A DNA stretch of 47,601 nucleotides from Natrialba chahannaoensis JCM 10990 (lineage in GTDB: Archaea; Halobacteriota; Halobacteria; Halobacteriales; Natrialbaceae), in NCBI RefSeq assembly GCF_000337135.1, contig NZ_AOIN01000080.1, positions 10,522 to 58,122 of the forward strand, in the 5' to 3' direction. The notes under the pieces are model-generated. The model saw only the letters and a program-made list of their open reading frames with translations. It made no database searches and had not been told where the DNA came from. A program made the translations under genes and the position numbers. Shown here one piece after another: positions 18,003 to 25,050 of this stretch (positions within the stretch are counted from its first letter, which is position 1; the number at the start of each line of letters is the position of its first letter).

Positions 18003-21000
18003 ATGGTGTGGAAGGGGCGGCGTCTCATACCGTCGTTCATCAGACGAAGTTACGCATTGAAGTTTGGTGTTGTCTTCCTCGTTCTCGGGCTCACGATCGG
18101 TGGCCTCGGGCTCGTTTCGACGACGCTGCTCTCCGAAAACGTCGAGGAAACCGCCCTCGACGAACGGCAGGACGCAGCCTATCAGGAAGGCATTGCCATA
18201 GAAAACTGGCTCGAACAGAATCACAATCTCGTCGCCGCGACGGCAGATGCACCTGTAACCGACAGCGGTGATTCGGAACAGGTCGACGACTACCTCCAGG
18301 AAATATACTACGACATGCCCGAAGAGCGCATAAACGCGCTCTACGTCGACACCGAATCCGGCGACATCATCACGGGCATCGGTGTCGATGTCGACAATCT
18401 GGATGCACTCGAGTTCCCCGACACTGCGGACCTCGATGATGACATCTCGACGAACCTGGTACAGCAGACCGAGCCGTACATGATGCCGGATCAGCTAGGA
18501 CTCTCGACGGATACACACCCTGTCATTTCGTACTACGTTGGTGTCAACGACGGTGAGGGGGCGCTCGTGTTCACGTTCGATCTCTCCGAGCGCTCGACTG
18601 AGATGGTCTCCACTGCGGATTCGGGAACCGTCGTGACGATCGTCAACGAAGATGGAGAGATTGTCGGTGACGACGCCTACCTGGGTAACGACGGCGAAGG
18701 GGACGAGGAAACGCTGTCGTTCCTCGACACGTATGAGGATCAAAACGGTGTCCTCGAAGCAGCCCAACTCGAGAACCGCGGCTCGGTTCGCGTCGATGGT
18801 GCGCCGAGTGAAACCCTCCAGAACGAGCCGTACAACTTCGATCCTGACGGCTACGTCGTTGGTTACTACACGACGAGCGAGGACTGGACCGTGCTCGTGC
18901 ACACGACAGAGGCGGATGCGCTCGGCTTTGCCAACACCGCGACCCAGTTTGGCCTGTTGATCACGTTCGTCGGCGTCGCTGTCATCGGCGTGTTCGGCAC
19001 CGTTCTGGGACGAAACACGGCCCGGTCGCTCAGCGATCTGTCCGGCAGTGCAGCGGCGATTGAAGACGGCGAGTACGACACCGCCGTCGAATCCGATCGT
19101 ATTGACGAAATCGGTGGCCTCTACAACTCGATCGACGACATGCGTATCTCGTTGGTCAACCAGATCGAAGAGTCCGAGCAGGCCCGAACACAGGCCGAAC
19201 AGGCCCGAGAGGAGTCAGAACAGGCCAGAGAGCAGGCCGATGAGGCTCGCGAAGAGGCAGAACTGGCGAAAGAACGCGCAGAACGCGCCCGCCAGGACGC
19301 CCAAGAAATGAACGAGCAGCTCGAACAGACCGCGACCGAGTACTGCGCCGTCATGCAGACCTGCGCCGACGGCGACCTGACCCAGCGTCTCGATCCGGAC
19401 ACCGAAAGCGAGCCGATGGCCGAGATCGCCGTCACGTTCAACGAAATGCTTGAGGACCTCGAGCGCACCGTCGGCACCGTCTCGACGTTCGCTGGCGACG
19501 TCTCCGAGGCGACTGACGACGTCCAGGCTCGCGCGACCGAACTCGAGTCCACGAGCGAGACGGTCAGTGAGTCCGTCCAGCAGATTACGGGCTACGCGGA
19601 CCAACAACACGAGCGCATGGAGACCATCTCTGGGGAGGTGCAGGGCATCTCCGCAAACATCGAGGAGATTGCAGCGACCGCCGACACCCTCGCAGAAACG
19701 TCACAGCACGCTGCAGAGCGCGCAAACGACGGCCGCGAATCGGCCGGCGACCTCGTCAGCGAGATGGAAGACATCGAGGAGCGAACTGAGGCGACACTCG
19801 AGGCGATCCGCGACCTCGACGAATCGATGACCGAGATCGACGAGATCATCGACGTCATCACGGACATCGCGGATCAGACGAACATTCTGGCGCTGAACGC
19901 CTCCATCGAGGCGGCACATGCCAGTAACGCCGGCAGTGGCAGAACCGACAGCACTCGTGCCGGCAACGGCTTCGCCGTCGTCGCCAACGAGGTCAAACAG
20001 CTCGCAGAGGAGACCAAAGACTCTGCCGCGGAAATCGACCAACTCATCGACACCGTCCAGTCTCAGACCGACGAGACGGTCGACGAGATGGTGGCGATGC
20101 GCGAACACGTCGTTGCGGGCACCGAAACGGTCGAGCAGTCCGCGACGGCGTTCCGCGAAATCGAGACCGAAGTGACCGAAGCCGACCACGGCGTCCAGGA
20201 GATCAGCGACGCGACCGACGGAATCGCCACGTCGACGCAGGACCTGGTCACGATGGTCGACGACGTGACCGAAATCAGTACCGAGACTGCGAGCGAGGCG
20301 AGCGATGTCGCCGCTGCCGTCGAGCAGCAGACGGCCGCAATTTCGACCGTGAGCGAGAACGCGGACGACCTTTCCGAGCAGTCGGTGACGCTGCAGGACT
20401 CGCTCGCCGCGTTCACGACGGATGTCGACGGGACTGCTGTCGACTTCGGAGACGGTGATGCGGTCGATAACGACACAGACTCCGAAACCAGTACCGACAT
20501 TGTCCTCGACGACTCCACAGCCAACGACCAGCCCGGCACCGAACTCGCGTACGTCGACCCAGACGAACCCGAGACACTGCCGGCCGACGAGGCAAACGAT
20601 GACCCCCACGCGCTCCCCGCCGGCGAGGATGCGCCGACACCGAGTGCACTCGAGTCCGGGCTCGAAGACGACGAAGAGAGTGCTGGGAGTGATGAGGATG
20701 GTGACGGCGAAAGCGACGACGAAAAGGGTGCAGACAGTGCCGAAAACGACGATGTGGACGAAACCGAGAGCGAGGGTGAAGAGCAGTCCGCAGACACCAC
20801 CGACGACGAACGACCGGCTGAGGACGGCAGTAAGAACGAGAGCAACGAGTCAGCGGATACTGCAACGGACCCTGACACCGAAGAGCCTACCGCTGACGGC
20901 GCTACCGCTGAGGAGGATGGTGAAAACAGTGACTCCCAGTCGAGCACCGAATTCGACGATACGAACGATACGGACGAAGTAGGCGACGCGGACGATGCGG

Positions 21001-21200
21001 ACGGCGCAAACCACACGGATGAAGCAGATGGCGCAGACGACGCGGATAACACACTCGACGTAACCAGCACAGACGACGAGGGTGATGCAACCGAAGCAGA
21101 AGGTGAAGTGAACGAAACCGAAGTGGACGGGGACGGAGACGCAGACGCAGAGGAAACCAAAGTCGACGACAGAGCAGACAACACCGACTCGAGTACGTAG
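18003..21200 (+). CDS. Halobacterial transducer (methyl-accepting chemotaxis protein) with long acidic tail
   Basis: A 1065-aa sensory transducer passing an external signal to CheA/CheW. The first membrane helix is at about residues 20-43, an extracellular Cache-like sensor of some 270 residues follows, and a second helix lies at about 316-338. Then come a HAMP domain (about 340-390), an Arg/Glu/Gln/Ala-rich coiled coil (about 395-445), a second HAMP (about 455-500) and the MCP signalling hairpin (about 505-815). The hairpin tip near residue 630 has the usual ALNASIEAA and GFAVVANEVKQLAEE, split by a 12-residue Ser/Gly insert. Beyond residue 820 is about 245 residues of Asp/Glu/Thr/Ser low complexity with no domain, which is very long for this family. 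No che genes are nearby. Confidence 0.93.
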   Translation: MVWKGRRLIPSFIRRSYALKFGVVFLVLGLTIGGLGLVSTTLLSENVEETALDERQDAAYQEGIAIENWLEQNHNLVAATADAPVTDSGDSEQVDDYLQEIYYDMPEERINALYVDTESGDIITGIGVDVDNLDALEFPDTADLDDDISTNLVQQTEPYMMPDQLGLSTDTHPVISYYVGVNDGEGALVFTFDLSERSTEMVSTADSGTVVTIVNEDGEIVGDDAYLGNDGEGDEETLSFLDTYEDQNGVLEAAQLENRGSVRVDGAPSETLQNEPYNFDPDGYVVGYYTTSEDWTVLVHTTEADALGFANTATQFGLLITFVGVAVIGVFGTVLGRNTARSLSDLSGSAAAIEDGEYDTAVESDRIDEIGGLYNSIDDMRISLVNQIEESEQARTQAEQAREESEQAREQADEAREEAELAKERAERARQDAQEMNEQLEQTATEYCAVMQTCADGDLTQRLDPDTESEPMAEIAVTFNEMLEDLERTVGTVSTFAGDVSEATDDVQARATELESTSETVSESVQQITGYADQQHERMETISGEVQGISANIEEIAATADTLAETSQHAAERANDGRESAGDLVSEMEDIEERTEATLEAIRDLDESMTEIDEIIDVITDIADQTNILALNASIEAAHASNAGSGRTDSTRAGNGFAVVANEVKQLAEETKDSAAEIDQLIDTVQSQTDETVDEMVAMREHVVAGTETVEQSATAFREIETEVTEADHGVQEISDATDGIATSTQDLVTMVDDVTEISTETASEASDVAAAVEQQTAAISTVSENADDLSEQSVTLQDSLAAFTTDVDGTAVDFGDGDAVDNDTDSETSTDIVLDDSTANDQPGTELAYVDPDEPETLPADEANDDPHALPAGEDAPTPSALESGLEDDEESAGSDEDGDGESDDEKGADSAENDDVDETESEGEEQSADTTDDERPAEDGSKNESNESADTATDPDTEEPTADGATAEEDGENSDSQSSTEFDDTNDTDEVGDADDADGANHTDEADGADDADNTLDVTSTDDEGDATEAEGEVNETEVDGDGDADAEETKVDDRADNTDSST

Positions 21201-21228
21201 CTGGACTTACCCTCCGGTTGTTACAGGA

Positions 21229-21233
21229 TTTTT
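21229..21233 (+). terminator. T5 run after the transducer
   Basis: TTTTT 28 bases after the transducer stop, without a strong hairpin; a plausible archaeal terminator. Confidence 0.35.
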
Positions 21234-21341
21234 GCCGATGGTTCTCGAGTGGTTGTTTCCGCGTGTGTTGCAGAAATGTGTGCTGCGAAAGTGCGTGTAG
21301 GCTGCGAGAAACGCTATGAACGCGGCTCTGGTAGCGATTGT

Positions 21342-21436
21342 ATGGCTGAAACGCAGATCGCAATCGTGACACTGGCGGGAAGCGGTATTGGAGAAGCCTG
21401 TGCCCGACAGCTCGGTGTGGAGGGCTATCAGTTGTT
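21342..21436 (+). pseudogene. N-terminal remnant of a short-chain dehydrogenase/reductase
   Basis: From the ATG at 21342 the frame reads MAETQIAIVTLAGSGIGEAC and then ARQLGVEGYQL, which is the start of an SDR enzyme: first beta strand and the NAD(P)-binding TGxxxGIG turn. The first Gly of that turn is Leu here. The similarity stops near 21436, where sequence belonging to the opposite-strand RAMP gene begins. No SDR continuation is seen elsewhere in the window. It marks the edge of the accessory insert. Confidence 0.7.
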
Positions 21437-21956
21437 GCAAATACGATTTCGTTCTCCTCACGGTTGCTGGAGACAACGTTCCGGTTCAGCCGTCGGTAGT
21501 GGCCTTCGGCCTGCTCACGCGTGTAGTCCACGCTTGAGTGGACGGGGTTGAACTTGATCGGATGGCGCATCACCTTGCTGGGAACGCCGCCGAACCCGCC
21601 AAACAGGTCGAAAACAATACAGCCGTCAGCTTCCCTCAGGTCGTCAGTACGCGCGCCCTTCTCATGGTATCCGGCCTCGAGATTGCGGTCGTAGACGCCG
21701 TCCTTGCGGAAGTTTGCGTTCCCTCTCCTAGGTGGCAGGCGGTGCCGCCGTACTCCTGCACAATCTCTTCCATCCCATGACGTAGCCACCCGAAGAGCGG
21801 GAACGCCGGGATGATCCCGCCGATCTGGTTCTGCGGATCGTCGTCTTCGTAGTTTCCGTTACTGGCGTGATTCCGATCGGTCATGATCGAGTCGCCGACC
21901 ACCAGCAGGTCGGTCTGGGTTCGCACGAACACGTCGCGGTCGATATCGTCAATCAT
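21437..21956 (-). pseudogene. RAMP-superfamily (Cas7-like) protein, frameshifted and truncated
   Basis: About 173 residues can be reconstructed. The first frame (21956 down to about 21722) has LLVVGDSIMTDRNHASNG and then IGGIIPAFPLFGWLRHGMEE, the hydrophobic-Pro-x-GWLRHG pattern typical of RAMP proteins of class 1 CRISPR effectors. Reading must change frame at the G run near 21721-21726; adding one G restores GEGNANFRKDG and continues through FDLFGGFGGVPSKVM and YRRLNRNVVSSN. Similarity ends near 21437 at the SDR remnant, and no natural stop is reached. Translation would start 8 bp inside the end of the RuvC gene. Assignment to Cas7/HRAMP-type proteins is from motifs and memory. The frameshift could be a sequencing error. 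Confidence 0.55.
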
Positions 21957-22611
21957 CTACATGGTGGGCCAGTTCGGTTGTCTTGCCGAGATCGACTCGC
22001 TGGGCAATACTCACAGCGGCACTTCGGTCGCGACACACGGTGCCGACGGAGCAGTTTTCGGTGGTACACTCCAGCGTGTCGTTCTTGAGGCGACCAAGCT
22101 CGCCACAGACGTGGCACTGCTGGGTCGTATACTTTGGATTGACGTACGTCACGGGAATGCCGGCCGCCTGCGCTTTCACCGCAACCGCATGCTGGAGGGC
22201 TGGGAGCAACCACGTTCCAATATCGTCGACTGTCCGGTGTTCCCACAGTGTCGCCTCACAGAACGACAAGTCCTCGAGCGTGATCGTCGGTGCGGGGAAC
22301 TCCTGGGCGTAGCGAACGACGCGGACAGCGGCATCGTAGACCTGTGGACGGATCTGGTGCCAGAGTGCCGCGAACAGCTGAGTCTGTCCGTTGGTGGTGT
22401 CAAACTTCGCGCCTTGAAGTGCCTGCATCGCCTCGACGAGGGTTTCGTGGCGCTTCCGAACGTGGTCGCCTTCGATCACGAGCGCTGACTCCGGAGCAGC
22501 ATCCGCTGGGGCCGCGGCGACGAGGTTTTTCACTCCGATGTCCACACCGACCGGCGTGGATTCCAGTGTTCGATCTCGACAAGTCGTTGCGGAGAGCGGT
22601 GTGCTGCTCAT
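21949..22611 (-). CDS. RuvC-only TnpB-family nuclease (N-terminally reduced)
   Basis: A 220-aa protein covering only the C-terminal half of TnpB (IS200/IS605 OrfB, ancestor of Cas12). All three RuvC acidic residues remain: D24 in VGVDIGVKNL, E113 in TLEDLSF and D195 in CRDRSAAVSI. The zinc ribbon C166-x2-C169 ... C182-x4-C187 is complete. Typical TnpB is 370-430 aa; the WED/REC part that binds the guide RNA is absent. The ATG overlaps the stop of the preceding gene by 4 bp, and that gene fills the upstream DNA, so this is an arranged start rather than a simple deletion. No TnpA is nearby. It could be a domesticated nuclease of the operon or a transposon remnant. Confidence 0.8.
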   Translation of the reverse strand: MSSTPLSATTCRDRTLESTPVGVDIGVKNLVAAAPADAAPESALVIEGDHVRKRHETLVEAMQALQGAKFDTTNGQTQLFAALWHQIRPQVYDAAVRVVRYAQEFPAPTITLEDLSFCEATLWEHRTVDDIGTWLLPALQHAVAVKAQAAGIPVTYVNPKYTTQQCHVCGELGRLKNDTLECTTENCSVGTVCRDRSAAVSIAQRVDLGKTTELAHHVDD

Positions 22612-22922
22612 CGGTTACTCACCCACTCCTCGCGGTCAGCTGGATCGGAGGTTACAATCTCGTCGAGTGTCTCCTCGAGTTCGGTGGCCGTCCGGAAGGC
22701 GTCGAGATTCAGTGACTCGATCACCGGCCCGTCCTCCGCGTGGACGTGCCAGACCTTCGTCGTTCGGGCGTCGTCGACCTGGCTGATCAGCACCAGATCG
22801 TGGTACTCGAGAGCGACACCATGTGGGTACGCGCCTTCCATCATTTGTGTGATGAAATCGAACGTCCAGTACGGGACATCCTCACCGGACGCGATCACAT
22901 CCGCCGACTCGGGGAGACTCAT
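22608..22922 (-). CDS. Uncharacterised 104-aa protein of the RAMP/RuvC operon
   Basis: I do not recognise this family. The sequence is soluble and acidic, with a compact core: PYWTFDFITQMMEGAYPHG, then VLISQVDD and KVWHVHAEDG, then a predicted C-terminal helix (ATELEETLDEIV). Three closely placed histidines (YHD, WHVHAE) could be functional. It overlaps the zinc-ribbon-like gene upstream and the RuvC gene downstream by 4 bp each (ATGA), so the product is made in step with both. Codon use is normal for this genome and the frame is intact. Confidence 0.75.
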   Translation of the reverse strand: MSLPESADVIASGEDVPYWTFDFITQMMEGAYPHGVALEYHDLVLISQVDDARTTKVWHVHAEDGPVIESLNLDAFRTATELEETLDEIVTSDPADREEWVSNR

Positions 22923-23134
22923 CGTGGTGCCTCCTTGCCACAGTGGCAGCCGCCGTCGCGAAGATTGAGACGGCGCATCGCTTCGGCACCGCAACCGATG
23001 CGGCGGAAATAGTCGTAGCCCGTCGCGTTTCCGTACTTGTTGAATTTGGGGATCGGCCCTTCGATTCGGCGTTCGTTGGTCGATTCGTCCGTGGTACCGG
23101 AAGTCTGAAGTCCGGCAGATATCTCCATTGACAT
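22919..23134 (-). CDS. 71-aa zinc-ribbon-like protein, first gene of the RAMP/RuvC operon
   Basis: A small protein with a flexible Ser/Thr/Glu-rich first 25 residues, then a compact segment GPIPKFNKYGNATGYDYF followed by RRIGCGAEAM and GGCHCGK. The spacing suggests a four-cysteine zinc ribbon, but the position expected for the first cysteine (three residues before IGCG's Cys) is Arg, encoded CGC where TGC would give Cys. It may therefore have lost zinc binding. It is translated 4 bp into the next gene. Directly upstream is the folded inverted-repeat element at 23150-23220. Confidence 0.7.
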   Translation of the reverse strand: MSMEISAGLQTSGTTDESTNERRIEGPIPKFNKYGNATGYDYFRRIGCGAEAMRRLNLRDGGCHCGKEAPR

Positions 23135-23149
23135 GGGTTTCTGGCCTCA

Positions 23150-23220
23150 GAAGCCCGGCCCAGGTGGCTCCAACACCTGGGCGTTTCCTGCGACGGTTAC
23201 GTCCCGAAGGGCCGGGCTTC
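23150..23220 (-). ncRNA. Candidate structured RNA or leader in front of the RAMP/RuvC operon
   Basis: On the minus strand this segment begins GAAGCCCGGCCC and ends GGGCCGGGCTTC, a perfect 12-bp inverted repeat (23209-23220 and 23150-23161). Inside are an 8-bp hairpin, CCCAGGTG (pairing 23174-23181 with 23159-23166) with a 7-nt loop, and a C(TTCG)G tetraloop sequence near 23204-23211 that is stable only when the minus strand is transcribed. The 8-bp hairpin shares three bases with the outer stem, so the two compete at their junction. It ends 15 bases before the first start codon. Alternatives are a plain leader hairpin or a mobile-element end. Confidence 0.45.
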
Positions 23221-23315
23221 CGTATACCATCTGCTATGCAGCATACCGCAATAAGTGTTGTCCCCTCTGCCCCTGAGCAGAAGGTTGAAGAGAGATACTT
23301 GCGTCTTACAGACCA

Positions 23316-23549
23316 ATGAGCGAAGATCGGGAAAGAAACGAGGGTGGGCGATTCGAGCCCGAACACACCGATGATGATGTGCTCGATGCGGTTCGAGAAC
23401 ATGACCCCGCGGGCACAAAAGAAGTGGCTGATGAGCTTGGAATCGCCCGACAAAGCGCAGATTATCGCCTTCGACGTCTACTGGATGAGGGTCATGTCTC
23501 GAAGAAGAAGGTCGGAAATTCTCTGGTCTGGTCGGTTGTACGAGAGTAA
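23316..23549 (+). CDS. Small winged-helix DNA-binding protein
   Basis: A 77-aa protein with one helix-turn-helix: DVLDAVREHDPAGTKEVADE, then LGIARQSADYRLRRLLDEG as turn and recognition helix, then a short wing (KKKVGNSLVWSV). The GRFEPEHTDDDVLDA opening is common to small haloarchaeal regulators often encoded next to a toxin-like partner. The intended partner is probably the interrupted frame 14 bp downstream. It is divergent from the RAMP/RuvC operon across a 181-bp gap and could regulate it. Confidence 0.8.
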   Translation: MSEDRERNEGGRFEPEHTDDDVLDAVREHDPAGTKEVADELGIARQSADYRLRRLLDEGHVSKKKVGNSLVWSVVRE

Positions 23550-23563
23550 GCGGGTGACAGATA

Positions 23564-23836
23564 ATGGCGAAAGAGAAGGACGACAATGCCGACCGAGATC
23601 CCGAGTCAAAGGGTGAAATCCACGAGCGGTGACAGGAGAAGGCAGAAATCTCAAGTCGTTACCGAGACATGGCGGAAAGGGTACCGGATGATCCCCGAAT
23701 AGATCCGTGGGGGTGCACAGGACTCCTGACCCGAGATCCGGCGAACAACATCACGCCGCCGCTGTTGGAAACTATCAAATCACACGCCTACCGGGTCTAC
23801 AATTGGACAGAAAACGGAATCGGTATGATGAACTAG
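23564..23836 (+). pseudogene. Interrupted small gene following the winged-helix gene
   Basis: The frame from the ATG at 23564 gives MAKEKDDNADRDPESKGEIH-E-R, meets TGA at 23630-23632 (codon 23), and then stays open for 67 more codons to TAG at 23834. The part after the stop is gene-like: EKAEISSRYRDMAERVPDDP, IDPWGCTGLLTRDPANNITP, then KSHAYRVYNWTENG. Reading the TGA as TGG would give a 90-aa protein. A single base change or a sequencing error explains it. Function is unknown; the position suggests a partner of the upstream regulator. Confidence 0.5.
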
Positions 23837-23922
23837 GAACACCTGTAGTGTCGAGCAGTTCCCTACTCGAGTACAATCCCCACAACAGGATAGAGAAAGC
23901 AGCTGCAGCGTCGGTCAGCAGA

Positions 23923-25050
23923 TCAGAACCACGGGACCCAGACCGTCGTCGGGAAGACGCCGGCGACGTAGAGCACCGCCACCAGGAAGGTCCCGAAGAC
24001 GATCGCCGCAGCAGGTGGATCGACGTGGGTGTCGCCGTGGGCGTAGAAGGTCCGCTGGAAGACTTCACCGAAGAGCGCGCAGATGATCCCGAAGACGAGG
24101 CCAACGATTAGCGCGACCTCGAGTCCCGTGTTCGCGAGGAGTGCGGCGCTGTCGTAGGCAACCGGCGCACTTTCTGCAATTCCGCCAGTAGCGGGGATGT
24201 AGACCGCCATCCCGGCAGTCGCCGCCGGCAACGTGATGTGGTGAGTCACCGGCACCTTCTCGACGCCACAGTTGAGGAAGACCAACGAAGCCGCGCTGAT
24301 CCCGAAGCCGAGGAAGGCACTGCCGGATGCGATCCCGACGTACGCGCCGAGGATACCCGCAACGAGGCCGATCATGGCGACGTGACTCCAGTGGTACTGG
24401 TGTGGAAGCCACGGCTCGACAGAGAAGCGAGCCTGCTGGGTCGCCGCCGCCGTCGTCGTGGCGTCAGTGCCTGCCTGTGCTTCACCGTCCGCGTGAGCCT
24501 GCTTCTGGCCGCCGTCGGTGGCCGTCCGGCGCTCCTCGCGCTCGAACGGCGTCATGTCGAGGATTCCCGACCCGCGAACCTTGCCAATGATGCTGTAGCC
24601 GAGAATCAGCCGGTGGAACAGCGCGGAGAGCACGACACCCATCGCGATGGGGTCGTAGGGCATCCCCAGCTCCGCCGATGCGACGACGAGCCAGTAGCCG
24701 AGGATACCGAACGCGCCACCAACGGCGAGCACATCGGGCTTTGTTCCGAGCGCGTAGGCGATGTTCTTCGCCTCGTGGTAGTCGAAGTCCGTATCGATGT
24801 AGCCCTTCCGGGCGGCGTAGGCCGTCGCGGCCACACCACCGGCAAAGGAGATAGCCGGCGAGAACGGCGGCCCGAACGCGATTTGATTGGTGATTGCGGC
24901 GGCATCAGGGTCGACGAGCACCGCCGCCTCCCCGGCGATCACCATGAAGCCAGTGAAGATGAACGCCGGCAGCGGACCGAGTGCAGCACCGAACGCACCG
25001 CCCGCGAAAGCGGCAATCATTTCGGCGACGTCGAGTAGTTGCTCGATCAT
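23923..25050 (-). CDS. Multi-pass membrane protein of the glycerol operon, candidate transporter
   Basis: A 375-aa protein with about nine hydrophobic helices in two groups, separated by a charged cytoplasmic linker (about residues 165-215). Gly/Ala-rich helices such as AAFAGGAFGAALGPLPAF and SFAGGVAATAYAARKGY recur in both halves. Its ATG overlaps the glpK stop by 4 bp, which ties it to glycerol use. Haloarchaea carry an uncharacterised membrane gene at this place in the glp locus, and it is the best local candidate for glycerol uptake. It is not a MIP-type facilitator: no NPA motifs are present. Function is inferred from context. Confidence 0.75.
   Translation of the reverse strand: MIEQLLDVAEMIAAFAGGAFGAALGPLPAFIFTGFMVIAGEAAVLVDPDAAAITNQIAFGPPFSPAISFAGGVAATAYAARKGYIDTDFDYHEAKNIAYALGTKPDVLAVGGAFGILGYWLVVASAELGMPYDPIAMGVVLSALFHRLILGYSIIGKVRGSGILDMTPFEREERRTATDGGQKQAHADGEAQAGTDATTTAAATQQARFSVEPWLPHQYHWSHVAMIGLVAGILGAYVGIASGSAFLGFGISAASLVFLNCGVEKVPVTHHITLPAATAGMAVYIPATGGIAESAPVAYDSAALLANTGLEVALIVGLVFGIICALFGEVFQRTFYAHGDTHVDPPAAAIVFGTFLVAVLYVAGVFPTTVWVPWF

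Noticed and set aside
20063-21184. Ser-rich minus-strand frame under the transducer tail
   Set aside because: It is simply the complement of the Asp/Glu repeat coding sequence.
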